Shown here: one piece after another, positions 11,496-22,395 of the stretch | Layout: every line of letters begins with the position of its first letter | Numbering within the stretch: the first letter of the stretch is position 1 | Source of the DNA: Cinnamomum chago | Taxonomy: Eukaryota; Streptophyta; Magnoliopsida; Laurales; Lauraceae | NCBI GenBank assembly: GCA_038049695.1 | Contig: CP142460.1 | Span: 23,067,001 to 23,131,000 of the forward strand | Direction of reading: 5' to 3' | Length of the DNA stretch: 64,000 bases | Made by a program: the position numbers and the translations under genes | Notes under the pieces: model-generated | What the model was told of the DNA's origin: nothing | Seen by the model: the letters and a program-made list of their open reading frames with translations, nothing else | Database searches by the model: none

Positions 11496-14400
11496 CTATC
11501 TTATAGAAGGATAGAGCTGATTACAGAGAAGGAAAAAAGAATCTAAAATGAAACTAGAAAAGGGAGAAGACAAATTGCTAAGAGCAATAGAAGCATCCTC
11601 CATAAAGAATTTAATAACATAGTCCAGGGAAGGAACCTTGTTGGTGAAGATAGACAAGTTTCTGACCTTCCAAATGCTGAAGATAGCAGTGATGAAGAGG
11701 GCACCCAGCCCCTTCTTGGCTCTGGAGCAGGAGTTGCTGGAGAAAGCAGACCACATTGCTGAGACAGAGCTGGAGGGGGGGAACCTGAAATTCCCTTTGT
11801 CTTCTAACCAGGCCCAGAATGCAGCAGCAAAGGGGCAGTGGAAGAACAAATGGTAAGCAGTCTCCTGATGGGAGCCACACAGACTGCAGCAAGAAGCCAG
11901 GTGCACATCAATCGACTGGGCCCAGGCATTGGTGGGGAGCTTGTTATGGAATAATTTCCAAGCAAAGCAAGCAGTAGAAGGCTTTAGAAAAGAGTTCCAG
12001 GCAAAATTTGACCAAACCGTGGGGGTGTTTCTGGCTCTGATGGATTCCCACGCAGCTGCAAAGGAGAGGAGGCTGGAGTTGGAGCTTGACCAAATTATCT
12101 GGTCAGGCTCGTCAACAAGGGAGAAAGAGGCTACGATGGAAAGGGAGAAGGATAACACCTGCTGGGGGAAGGACTTTGGAGCCTCTGGGGATTGGAAAAA
12201 ACAACATTCATTGAATCAGACCAAGGGAAATTAACCTCAGGGAAGATCTGCGCCAGAGAGAGGGGGCCATGCCATTTATCATGCCAGAAATCCGTTCTTT
12301 TCCCATCACCTAAGAGCCAGTGACTGCTATGAAACAGAAAAGAAGAGGTTCTCTTGATAGGTCTAAAGATGCAAGAACCAGAAGATATGGAGATCGGGTG
12401 CCACGACGAGAAACCTTTGAAGTATTTAACTCTAAACCAGCTAGCCCACAACGAGGAAGAGGAGAAGGCAACCCACCCTAGCCTAATATAATTGGCATTG
12501 ATCATATCCTTCATGAGACGGAGGCTAAGGCCACCTTCAACCTTAGGCAAGCAAACCGACTTCCAGTTTAGGAGGCTCCTTTTAACTCTATCAGGGCCCC
12601 CAGACCACAAGAAGTTCCTCATCCATTTCTCAAGAAAAGTGCAAGTGGAGATAGGAATGGGAAGAACAAGAAGGATGTGGATAGGAAGGCTCTGGAGAAC
12701 GTGCTTGACTAGGATGAGCCTCCCCGCAAAAGAGAGCAGATTACTTTTCCAACCAGAAAGTCTTAGCCTGAAATGATCCTTTAAGCTCTCAAAATGTTTG
12801 GCTTTGTGACTGCCAATGAAGAGAGGAGCACCCAAGTAGGTAGAAGAAAAGAAAGCCTGAGAGAAGCCCACAGATCTTAAAACTCTGGTTTTGAAAGATT
12901 GCCTACTGTTGCCAAAAAAGACACTGCATTTCCTATGATTGAAATGTTGGCCTGCTGCCAGCTGGTAGGCTTTTAAGACCCCTTTAATAACTTTGATACT
13001 CCGAGGAAAAGCTTGGAAGAAGAGCAAAATATCATCCGCGAAAAGCAGGTGGCAGACTGAAGGAGAAGATGGAGCTCTGTAAATCGGAGTCAGAAGCTGC
13101 TGGGTAACAAGATGAGAGATGTTCAATCTTAGGATTTCTTCCGCTAGGATGAATATGTAAGGGGAGAGGGGATCTCCCTACCTCAGTCCACAACCAACTT
13201 CAAAGTAACTAGCAGGCTCTCGGTTAATGAGGACTGATCCTTTGGGGGAGCAGACGCAAGCTTTAATAAGGGAGACCCAATCTTCACTAAACCCAAAAAA
13301 ATCTAAGACTTTGAATAAAAACGGCCAGCTCAACTTGTCGAAAGCTTTTGAAATATCCAACTTCAGACAAATTCCTTTGCCTTTGGCTCCCTTTTGAAGA
13401 TTCTGGGTTAGCTCATGAGCCAGAGCAATATGGTCCTGAATTTTCCTGCCTTTCAAGAAGGTCACCTGATGAAGAGAGATGATGTTAGGGAGAACAGCAA
13501 CCATTCTGGAGGCAAGGATTTTAGAAATAACTTTGTAGGAGAAGTTGAGGAGGCTGATGGGACGGTAGTCTCCAAAGGAAGAGGGGGCAGCAACTTTTGG
13601 GATGAGAGAGATAAAGAAGGAGTTTGAGGCCTTTAGAAGCTTTTTTGAACTGAAAAAATTCTGAACCGCAGCTGTAACAGTCGAACCAACTATGTCCCAG
13701 CAGCTACAGAAGAAAGAACCAGATAATCCATCCGGACCGGGAGAGCTGGATTTGTTGAGGCAGAAGACCGAAGCCTTAATTTCTTCAAAGGAGGGAACTG
13801 CGATCAGAGCAGAATTTTGGATAGGAGACACACTATTGTTGGGCACTTGGAAAAGGTTTGGATCCATGATGCCAGAGGAAGGCTTAAAAATATCAACAAA
13901 AAAATCCACCGCTGCAGCTTTGATCTGAGATTCAGTTTCCAGAGGTTGACCTTTGTAACTGATTGAATCAATTCGATTCTTGGAACCTCTGATTTTCGAC
14001 ACCATATGGAAATAGCTTGTATTTCTATCACCTTCCTTTAGCCAATTTGTTCTTGATTTCTGCTTCCAATGGATTTCTTCCACTTGAAGCAGGTTTTGAA
14101 GAGAGCATCTGGCAAGGCTGAGGGCTAATTTGGTGGAGTCCAGGGGATTTTCATCCATTCTTTCCTGCCAATGAAGTATACTAGCTTCAGCTGCTGCTAT
14201 ATTGGTTTTCAAGGATCCAAAGACTTCCTTGTTCTAGGACTTCAGTCTTAGCTTAAGGGCCTTGAGCTTCTTGCTGAGGATAAACTGAGGATTTCCATAG
14301 ACAGGGGAGTTCCAGACTACAGCCACCAGGTCTTTGAAAGAGGGGTGACTAATCCACATTTCTTCAAATTTGAAAGGAATAAATCTAACAGCCATGGGAG

Positions 14401-15114
14401 GACGGCTACAGAGCAGAATGGGACTGTGATCAGAATTCTGTCTGACAAGGTGATGGAGAAGACCATCAGGGAAGCAGAGGGACCAAGCTTTATTAGTGAG
14501 AGAACGGTCAAGTCTGGTAGCAACATAGGACCGGCCTTGTCTGTTATTTGACCAGGTAAACTTGCTTCCAGAATAGCCTAAGTCCATAAGGCCAGCAGAG
14601 GCTATCATGTTATTAAAATATGAAAAGGAAGGGGAGGAGCTTGGGTGAAAACTGAGCTTTTCAGCTGCAGAGGAGATAGCATTAAAATCACCTATAACTG
14701 CCCAGGGAAGATGGGAAGAAAAGGGGGGGAGCAGAGATACTGCCATAGGGATCTTCTTAGAATGTAGGAAGTGGAGGCGTATATTCCAGTGAAAAAGGTA
14801 ATAGGGCAACTTTGGGAGGGGGATAAGGAGATCGTGAGGTGTTGGGAAGAGCTGTCCACCAAGGAAGAGGAGTAATTTGGAGAGGCTTTGATGAAGCACC
14901 AGATAGAAAGGATGGGAGAAGAGTGAGAAGAGTTAGAAAAGAAAGTGAAGAAACCTAGTGTTTCCAATTTCTGGAAAAGAGGGTTGGCATTTGAGGACTT
15001 TGGCTCAGAGAGGAAGATAATATCAGGAGAATGGGAATTGACCAAGGAGATGAGAGTCCTAGAAGTAGGGGAGTTTGCAATTCCCCTACAGTTCCAATAC
15101 AGGGACTTAAACAT
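11496..15114 (-). pseudogene. LINE ORF2 (endonuclease-reverse transcriptase)
   Basis: ORF2 nicks the target and primes reverse transcription. From its start MFKSLYWNCRGIANS (15114) it shows the endonuclease motifs WNCRG, LSEPKS, GDFNA and SDHSPI. The RT motifs are SSPGPDGLSGSF, YRPISLLN, LKLDISKAFDKLSW, GDPLSPYIF and LLFADDILLF. A zf-RVT-like segment ends it (FAWKLFHNKLPTNAWAQ, CSLCGSHQETAYHLFFHC). It is broken by a frameshift near 14900 in the endonuclease, stops at 14234-14236 and 13178-13180 (the latter replaces the Gln of LRQGDPLSP) and a frameshift near 12150 before the zinc finger. The catalytic FADD box itself is intact. Confidence 0.88.
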
Positions 15115-16680
15115 GGATATTGGAAGGAGGATGGGGGCCAGATTGGGGGGCAAGGAAGGGACTAAGCTCTATAGCTCTAGAGGACTTTTTCCCTTTGTGT
15201 TTCTTTTTCTTCTTAGGAGGCTGAGCAGGGATGGCCAAGTCGGCAGAGGAGGGAGACCAGATTAAGGTTGAGGGAGCTGGATTGGAGGTTTTGGTGGTAG
15301 GGTGGGATGTGGGTTCTTCCTGAAAACAGAGGTCGACTGAGAGGTTATTTGATAAATCAGCCAAGAAGCTGTTGGGATGGATAGGATGAGGACTAGAAAG
15401 GAAGGGATCAGGGACTACAATCTTAGAAGCAGGGATGGGAACCATCTGAGTCACTTGTTCCAGAACTGAGAAAGGATTATGGAGCTCTAGAGATGAAGCT
15501 GATGGGGATAGGGGATCCTCCAAAGGGGTAGGATCAGCTACAAGGTTGGGAGGATTAATAACATGGGGAGTGGAGGAAGCAAGGGGATGCATGGGATCAT
15601 AGTTAATTTTTCCAGGAGCAATTCCAGGAGCAGGGGGGTTGGTAATAGGTCTGGTCCAGACGAACGAGGTGGAGGAGGCTTTGACCTAGATTTTTCAGTT
15701 CTATGGGTAGATTGGCCAGAGGATTGGCATTGACCTTCGCCATGACCTGCTCCCATACAAAGGGGGCAAGGTAAATTTTCATAAATAACTTCCACTTCCA
15801 CTTTGGTATCACCTGCAAAGTCAACTATTATAGTAGGGGGCTTTGGTTTTTGCAGATCTAAATTTATGCATATCCTGGCATAAGAGAGGAGCCTTTGGGA
15901 AGCTGTAATCTCATCAATTAGGATGGGGTTTCCTATGGAATTTGCTATTGAGAAAAGAATGTGCTGGCTCCAACAATGGAAGGGAAGACCTTTTAACCTA
16001 ATCGAGGTTGGGGACAGAGTAGGCCAGGAGAAGGTTTCCATACCTAGGGCCCAAGGGAGGAGGTGTAGCTTTCTGTGGCCTAGAGGGAGAGGGGAAGAAG
16101 ATAAGAGAGAATCCCTAACCTGGGCACTGTGAAACCTGAAGAGGAAAAACCCCTGATCTGTAAGGGAGATCAGGCTTTGGATGGGAAGGTTCCATGATTG
16201 GTTGGAGATTTGCTCTACCCACTCCAGTGAGGGTCGTTTCCCTTCGAATCGGCCGATCGCAGCAAAGGAGAAAGACTCTTGGCTTGAAGAGATCATAGCT
16301 TTTGGGATGGAAACTGTGGGCTTTCCGTCCGTCCAGGAGGTAGGAGGCAGAGGTTGAGGGAGGGCCAGAGGGGTTTGGGAGAGGAGAGAGGCATAAGATC
16401 TAGGATTGGGGTTGGAGGAAGAAGACATATTTGGTAGCTGGGAGTTAGTTTCACAAGGACGGGGCTTGATCAGGAGGGCAACAAGCTTTTGGATTTGGCT
16501 AGAAGAAAGGGTGGAGGAATGGGGAGTTAGGGATTGCTGATCGGCTTGAAGGATGGCCAGGATCTCTGCAACAGGAACGGAGAACTCCGGCTGAGCAGAG
16601 GGAGGAGAGAGATCAGGGGGTCGGAGAAGGGGATCGGGGTCGGGATCTGTTGCCATTCTTAGAGCCGCTTTCATGAACAT
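15107..16680 (-). pseudogene. LINE ORF1 (nucleic-acid-binding protein)
   Basis: ORF1 of plant L1 elements makes the RNA-binding protein of the retrotransposition particle. The upstream frame (16680 down to 15538) encodes an acidic, Pro/Ser-rich N-terminus, then a DUF4283-like region at about residues 120-285 (FAAIGRFEGKRPSLEWVEQI, LKGLPFHCWS). A CX2CX4HX4C knuckle, CPLCMGAGHGEGQC, is at about 305-318. Beyond it the frame switches: the Pro/Ser-rich, Lys-rich tail (PPKKKKKHKGKK) is in another frame, 15592 down to 15107, so there is a frameshift around 15600-15700. The stop at 15107-15109 lies inside the ATGTTTAA overlap with ORF2. Either MFMKAA or MATDPD, eight codons later, could be the start. 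Confidence 0.85.
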
Positions 16681-16723
16681 GTCAATCTCAGTATTGATCA
16701 GAAGGATTCATGGTAAGATTATT

Positions 16724-18139
16724 TGAACAAATGATTTGAATCAACTTAAGTTTTCCATGGATTTCTAAGTTATACTTTTATATGGAAAATCATTGTTTTG
16801 AAAAATCAACTTGTATGTGTTTCATTTAAGTTATACCTTTTAAAATACAATGTTGAAAATTGTTCTTCAAAGTCATTCTTTTTATGCTTATTGTTGGATT
16901 TTATTTATTGAAATGATTTGAAGATTGTTTGCATGGAAATGCTCTATAACATCATTAGTTATAATCATCTAAGCATGTTCCATGTTCTCATTTCCTTTCC
17001 TTTTGGTTACATCATCTTAGAAATGGAAATGAATATTGTTTGCATCTTTGCTTATTTGTTTACATTCTTTTTATATGCAAATGTCATTTGGTTCCATGTA
17101 TGATTGTGATATTAGTCATATTTGTAGAAACCATACTAGAAATCAAATCCATCCTCTATGCCTTCTAGTCATTTCTTTTTGGATGGTTATGATGTTGATT
17201 CATATATATTCTCTATGTGATGTCATCCTTATACATGTTTCAACTTCATAGTAGTGATCTTGATCATATGAAACTCTTTGAAATCCATTCCTTGTATTTC
17301 TATATGTTTGATGGATATCTTAAATGTTGAATTCATATGATTTAGTCACTTTGAAAATTGCATGCATTTCAAAGTTATATCCTTTTGCATTGCAATTTAT
17401 CTTGTTCATCACTATGCTCAATAGTTATATCATTTAAAGTGATGAATATCCTTTTATGATGCTTGATGGAATTTTGTGTTTATCACATCCTTGCTTTTAA
17501 TCATGTTGTCATATTCAATTGGTTTCATTTGGTATAATTTTCCATTGATTTCATATCCAATTGATGTCTTATCTTGTGTATGTGATAGACCTTGTGTACA
17601 TTGGATTGAACTTGATAATAATACATTTGTTCCATGTCACACACCATTAGCATCATAATTTTCATAATTGCCTCCTCCCTTGCTCATATAGGTAAATCTC
17701 ATGATCACCATGTTTATGTGTCCATAATATTGGTTGGATAATTGTTGAGGTAGGCTTCATGTTTGAATTTCATTTCACTCATCTTGCACATTAATAGTCA
17801 TATTTATTGATTGAATGAAATAATTTCAAAACTTTCATAGCATATGATTTTCATAGTTAAACTATTTGATGCTATGTTTAGTAAACCTCATTTCATCATG
17901 GATAGCTCTAATTTGGATTTATCTTAATAGTTATATTCTTTATAACTCCATTTTAGAGTGACTGTTTTAATAGACTTATCTTTGAATCTCAATTGGTATT
18001 CTTTATTTTTCCAATTGATATCCATGAACGCCTTTCTCATTGACCTTGCTTTCTTTTGGTAATTTGGTCGTATTGTGCTCTCTAGTTAAACGAATCTAAT
18101 CCTTCTCTTGAAGTTGACCCTCTTTGTCAAAAGTTTGAC
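16724..18139 (+). other. Non-coding internal DNA of S, right of the LINE
   Basis: AT-rich DNA with many short homologous-looking segments (atttgaatc, catgttt, ttcatttc) and only short chance frames. I see no pol motifs. It continues the S internal region interrupted by the LINE. Confidence 0.65.
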
Positions 18140-18739
18140 AAAAGGAGAGAATGGATTGAGGGGGAGTGTAAACCTTCATAGGAAGTATTAGTTTTGATCA
18201 AACTCGCCCTTGGATTGCCTTTGAACCCTTAGAGGTTACTTCCGTACATGATAACCTGTTATGTATTTCATTTTCAATTTCTTTTGTTAACAGGTGCTAC
18301 TAAAGGTATTTTCCTTGTTTCATGTGTGTAGGTACCTTTGCAATTTAATGTCAAAGGGGGAGAGAGCATTCAAGTTCTCTAAAGGGGAAGAGATTGTCCA
18401 AGCTTCCTAAGGGGAGATATTGTATGATCTTCTACAGGGGGAGAGAATGTGTATCTTGCCAAAGGGGGAGAGTGGCATGGTCAAAGGGGGAGAGCTATTA
18501 GAAGAAAGAAAGCTTGGAGCTAAAGAAGATGCTTGGCCATAGAGAGGAAGATGAAGAGAAAGCTTGAAGATTGATCAAGTACCAAGCATCAAGAAGATTG
18601 AAGAAAAAGCCCAAGAGCCCAAGCTAAGAGAAGAAGCATCCAAGAAGATTTCAAGACTTGTCCAGCTTAGGGGGAGCTGAAGACTTGGTGTGTGATTTCA
18701 GTGATGAGTAAGTTGCCATCAAATTGCAAAGGGGGAGAT
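18140..18739 (+). repeat. Cluster of polypurine-tract-like repeats before the S 3' LTR
   Basis: At least eight variants of AAAGGGGGAGA occur, near 18352, 18382, 18409, 18437, 18461, 18484, 18668 and 18728, with further purine runs near 18143-18175. The last one (about 18728-18738) directly precedes the 3' LTR at 18740 and is the functional-looking tract. Clustered purine tracts at this place are typical of SIRE/Maximus elements. Confidence 0.8.
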
Positions 18740-20518
18740 TGTTAGGGATTTTGTATTTGCAATTTGATGGATGCATTAACATTTGAGCATCATTTGATTC
18801 ACACACTTGCATTGATTTATAAAATCTTGAAATCTTGATTTTCACATGCATTGGTTTTTAGACTTGTAGAAATCTTGATTTATGCATGTTTTGGTTTTAG
18901 ATATTGGATGCATTTAAATTTGAAAAGAGTTTTATCAAATCAAGCAAGCCATTGGATTTAAAGTTTCAAATCATTTTAGGCTTTTTGTGTTTCATGTTTT
19001 TAAACATCTTAGTTTGATTTAAAACATGTTTCCAAGCTTGATTTAATGGTCCAAAAATCCCCTCCTAGAAAAACCTTCAAATATGCATTTTTTTGGGATT
19101 TTTTGGTCTAAGGGGGTCGACCTGCGGTGTGGTCGGTCGACCGGCCCAGGGGACCCGGTCGACCGGCCACACAGCAGGTTGACCGGGTAAAGTGCCGTTG
19201 CCCTTTTTCAAACGGTCAATTTTATGACCGTTGTGAAGGCCAGGTCGACCGGGGATAGGGCAGGTCGACCGGGGGCACACAAGAACTCATTTTTTGAGTA
19301 TAAATACAAGTTCATTCCTTTGAAAAAGTTGTTGAAAGAAAGAGGAACCAAGAGCCTCTTGAGGTGCTTTGAGACAAAGAAAAAGGAGATTAACTAAGAG
19401 AGATCAAGGGGTTATAAGTGAAGCTAAAGCTTGGATCAATGAAGTTAAATCACTAAGTAAGCTTTACTTTTTATTAATCATATGTTATATGCTTTGTTTA
19501 AATTATTGGTAAATTAATTTTAGCATTATAACTATGATGTGTTGAATCCATTATTCTCTTAATCTTTGATCTAATTAAGATTGGATTCTTCACTTTGATT
19601 TCAATTCAAGTTGTTTTAAAATCTTCCTTAATCATGCTTAGCCAAAAACTTTGTTTTCTTTTATAGCATGATTCTTTTACTTGATTGAATCTTCATTTGT
19701 TGTTTTCATTCATTTGAACTTTAGTTAAATTTGTTTAGTTTTGAAAACAACATTGCACATGCATCACATGTTCTAAGTTAACAAATTTCATACAACGTGT
19801 GAGCTCTTGATTTTCATGTCATTAACAAGTTGATATTCATACATGTGATTTGCATCAAACTTCAATCAAATCTTTTATGAGCCTTAAACTTTGAATTGCT
19901 TTAAGCAATATATTAATTGAGCTTTGTTTTTAACTTGATTGAAGTTGATTGAAGTTATCACACACACACACACATCATGAGCCTACATTTTTGCATTCAT
20001 TTAGTGTGTGTGTGAGTTAGTTATTCACTTTCATATCCGCCTATTTAAGAGGCATTTTAATTGAGCTTAAATTGTATCTCTTAGAGTGTTCTTTTTGTGA
20101 AGACACCTTCTTAGAGAAATCTTTATTGTGTAAAGGTTATTGCTTAGCCTAAGAAAAGCATTGTGTAAAGGTTATTGCTTAGCCTAGAAAAGCATCTTGT
20201 AAAGATTGTTGTTGAGCCTAGTAAAAACAACATTGTAAAGGTTATTGCTTAGCCTAGTAAAAAGCATAATTAGTGGAAATCCGGTGGGGTGATTGGATCA
20301 CAAGCCGGTAGTGGACATAGGCATTGAGGCCGAACCACTATAAACCTTTGTATTGTGGTGTATGCTTGTGGTGATTCTTTTTAGCTTCCGCATATTGTTT
20401 GTTTATCATCACTTGTGACTAGTTTATTTTTAAGAAGTTAAAATTTGTCATAATTGGTCACATTTTGTAGCTCACCCTATTCACCCCCCCCTCTAGGGTT
20501 AGGATCCTAGGACTTTCA
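18740..20518 (+). repeat. 3' LTR of element S
   Basis: The 1779-bp LTR is near-identical to 7778-9508 but has more GGTCGACC copies: five (19115, 19135, 19157, 19243, 19263) against three. MSA-like sites are at 19211-19218 and 19225-19232 and TATA is at 19299-19306. The right flank, cttcc (20519-20523), matches the left flank of the element. Confidence 0.93.
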
Positions 20519-21338
20519 CTTCCCATTTACCACAAGTAGGCCCTCTATCAATATCCATGGATCAATTGGAATAAATCTGTCTCATCCAATCGTAGATCCA
20601 CATCTTGTTATCCTTGAGCCACAATTAATCACAGTGATCATCAGTACCATCCAATTAACTCTTGTTCGAGATGAGTGCGCACTTACTAATGACAAATCCA
20701 TTAATTGGCACAAGGGGATAATATAGATAGATTCCATCTTGACCATTGGATGTTCCCACGGTCCTACTACCACATACCCAAGACACCGAGGTATTGACCT
20801 ACAGTTGGCCTCACTCATTGGTGACTCAAAGCAAATGAATAGATAGAAACTTGAGTTCATCAATGTCTCAGGATTGAGAGCCTATTGCTAGGGAATTATG
20901 AGAGCAGACCTTAAAATCGAGATAGTATTCCATAAGGTGCTTCTCATGGTTGTTCAATGCATCCAATGTACCAACACCGTGATCCAGAATCTTACATTCT
21001 GATGATCGAGACAAATCCCACTATCTTATAGTGATCAAAGTGTTGCAACCTTATCAGATGAGATGCCCAATCTCATCACTAGTTGTGAACATATTTAAGT
21101 ATAAGATTTATGACACATGTCTGCTGTATGTGGATCTCATCCATATACATATATCACATCTAATATACTAATGGGACCCGGTTCATCTAATGAACCATCA
21201 TGTCATGTATATTGGTCATGTGCATTAAGTAATAAAACACCAATCTTCTCATGAAAGGAAAGCATGATTTTATTGATAAATAAAGAAATTAATCAATTTA
21301 TTACATCATCTGATGGATTGAGACCACACAATCTAACA

Positions 21339-21690
21339 GGCTCAAGTTTAAGATGTTGTTCCATGTGAAAATTCAAAATGCAAGCACTAGGCATGCCCAT
21401 ATCATGTAAAAGATCCAAAGTATAATTTTGTTGGCAAAGAAAAAGTCCGTGTTGAGATTGGGCCACTTCTATGACAAGAAAGTATTTTAGTGGGCCTAAA
21501 TCTTTGAGATGAAAGGAGTTTTCTAAGAAGACCTTCAAGGTAGCAATTGCCTTAGGATCATTCCCAGTGATCAGAATGTCATCAACATATATTAAGACAT
21601 ATGTGGAAGATGCCTTCGTAATATGGGTAAATAGAGAATAACCAACTTTTGATTGAGAAAAAATAGTTGAATGGAGTGATGGACTCATTT
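21339..21690 (-). mobile_element. Copia RT scrap, host site of A1
   Basis: Minus-strand translation gives a piece of copia reverse transcriptase with the YVDDILITGND box, then FHLKDLGPLKYFL and SQHGLFLCQQNYTLDLL. This is a lineage unlike families A, C or S (Ale/Bianca-like guess). It is a short fossil cut on the left by the A1 LTR and joined on the right to T-family-like DNA. Confidence 0.8.
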
Positions 21691-21699
21691 TTTTGCGTC

Positions 21700-22395
21700 T
21701 GGCACTACCGGGGTCAGGGGACATGAGAGTCCGTGGAGTCCAACCCTTTCGTGACCGGTGGCGAAATGCGAGCATCAACATTTTTTGTATAGATATGCTA
21801 GATTTTCTGCTCTACTTGGAATTAACAAGTGGTGGTTCGGAGATCCACCTTCACAAGTAGAAAAGAAATCAACTTTTTTTCTAGTTTTCCATTGCTCATA
21901 TATTCAAGAAAATAGACATGGTTTGTTTGCTGTTAAAGGCGATGTTTGCCTTAAAAGGCGGTTTTTTTGCCGTGAAAGGCGATTTTTTCTGTGAAAGGCA
22001 ATTTATAATTCTTATCAATAATGAAAAACAAGAGTTGCGGGTTTTTTTTATGTCTCTTCAAAAAAATACAAACTACAATGAAAAACAAGAAAATGAAATC
22101 TAACTTCTCAGGAGATTGTGGGGACTCGTTCAGATTGACGGTCACAAGCCATGTGTGGACTTTGCCATCATCCTTCAGATGATAACAGATGATGCTCTTG
22201 ATTTGCTTGGCTCAGTTTAAACCTCAGATTTTTAGAGGACAAAGACCAAGAGGAGGTCCTATGTTCAATAAAAAGCCGAGTAGACAGGCTGAAAAACCAC
22301 GTCTAAGCCATTGAGGAGGAGAAGAAAAAGGACCTTGGGGGGGGGGGGGGGTTCGGTCACCTTGTAGTGGTGGTCGATGCCGGACTTCTTCAACA
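21700..22395 (-). mobile_element. Fragment of T-family LTR and adjoining DNA
   Basis: Read on the minus strand, about 22395 down to 22000 matches the end of the T LTR at about 54590-54968 (caccttgtggtgtttg, ggacctcc, ttcattattgataag words). Beyond it are four short units of about 20 bp with a GAAAGGCGAT core (about 21935-22005). Then comes a block beginning TGTTGATGCTCGCATTTCGC (21779 leftwards), possibly T internal leader. A G homopolymer lies at about 22337-22351. No coding region was seen. Confidence 0.65.

Larger units (their letters stand above)
11396..16707 (-). mobile_element. L1-type plant LINE, near full length, decayed
   Basis: A non-LTR retrotransposon on the minus strand, flanked by a perfect 16-bp target duplication, tcatggtaagattatt (11380-11395 and 16708-16723). 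A short poly-A tail (T run about 11397-11403) is at the 3' end. ORF1 has a DUF4283-like region and a CCHC knuckle. ORF2 has endonuclease, RT with an intact FADD box, and a C-terminal zf-RVT-like domain. The first ORF1 codon lies about 27 bp inside the 5' duplication, so the copy is complete or lost only a little 5' UTR. It landed in the internal region of S and is therefore younger than S. Both ORFs are disrupted, so it is not autonomous. Confidence 0.93.
7778..20518 (+). mobile_element. SIRE-like LTR element S, complete ends, gag-like gene only
   Basis: LTRs lie at 7778-9508 and 18740-20518, flanked by a perfect 5-bp duplication cttcc (7773-7777 and 20519-20523). A primer-binding site is at 9511-9523 and a polypurine tract at about 18728-18738. 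The repeated purine tracts before the 3' LTR and the conserved CCGAACCACTATAAA-type LTR word recall the SIRE/Maximus copia lineage. The only element gene seen is the coiled-coil ORF at 9611-11044; no RT or integrase is visible, so it looks non-autonomous. A LINE is inserted at 11396-16707. Without the LINE it is about 7.4 kb. The two LTRs differ by roughly 1-2% by eye, suggesting an age of up to about 1 My at commonly used plant rates. Confidence 0.92.
1..21338 (-). mobile_element. Copia fossil A1, running off the left edge
   Basis: A Ty1/copia element read on the minus strand. Parts from right to left: 5' LTR 6877-21338 (split by element S), primer-binding site 6861-6875, leader of about 1.6 kb, gag about 4160-5220 with zinc knuckle CFHCGKTGHWKRNC, integrase region about 2191-4110, and the start of reverse transcriptase at 1-507. 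The order gag, integrase, RT is diagnostic of copia. The 3' part and 3' LTR lie outside the window. It is a fossil with several coding breaks besides the nested insertions. The gag resembles Tork/TAR-type copia, but the clade is uncertain. Its right end abuts a different copia RT scrap, so it was inserted into older retroelement DNA. Confidence 0.88.
6877..21338 (-). repeat. 5' LTR of A1, split by element S
   Basis: The LTR runs from tgttggaag at 6877 to tctaaca at 21338. Removing S and one copy of its cttcc duplication leaves about 1716 bp, in line with the other family-A LTRs (1.67-1.72 kb). The primer-binding site on its left fixes it as the 5' LTR of a minus-strand element. The right flank enters an unrelated copia RT fragment at 21339. 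Confidence 0.87.

Noticed and set aside
16918-17658. Short hydrophobic frames in S internal DNA as membrane proteins
   Set aside because: They are caused by T-rich composition; none has start context, length or neighbours that support a gene.
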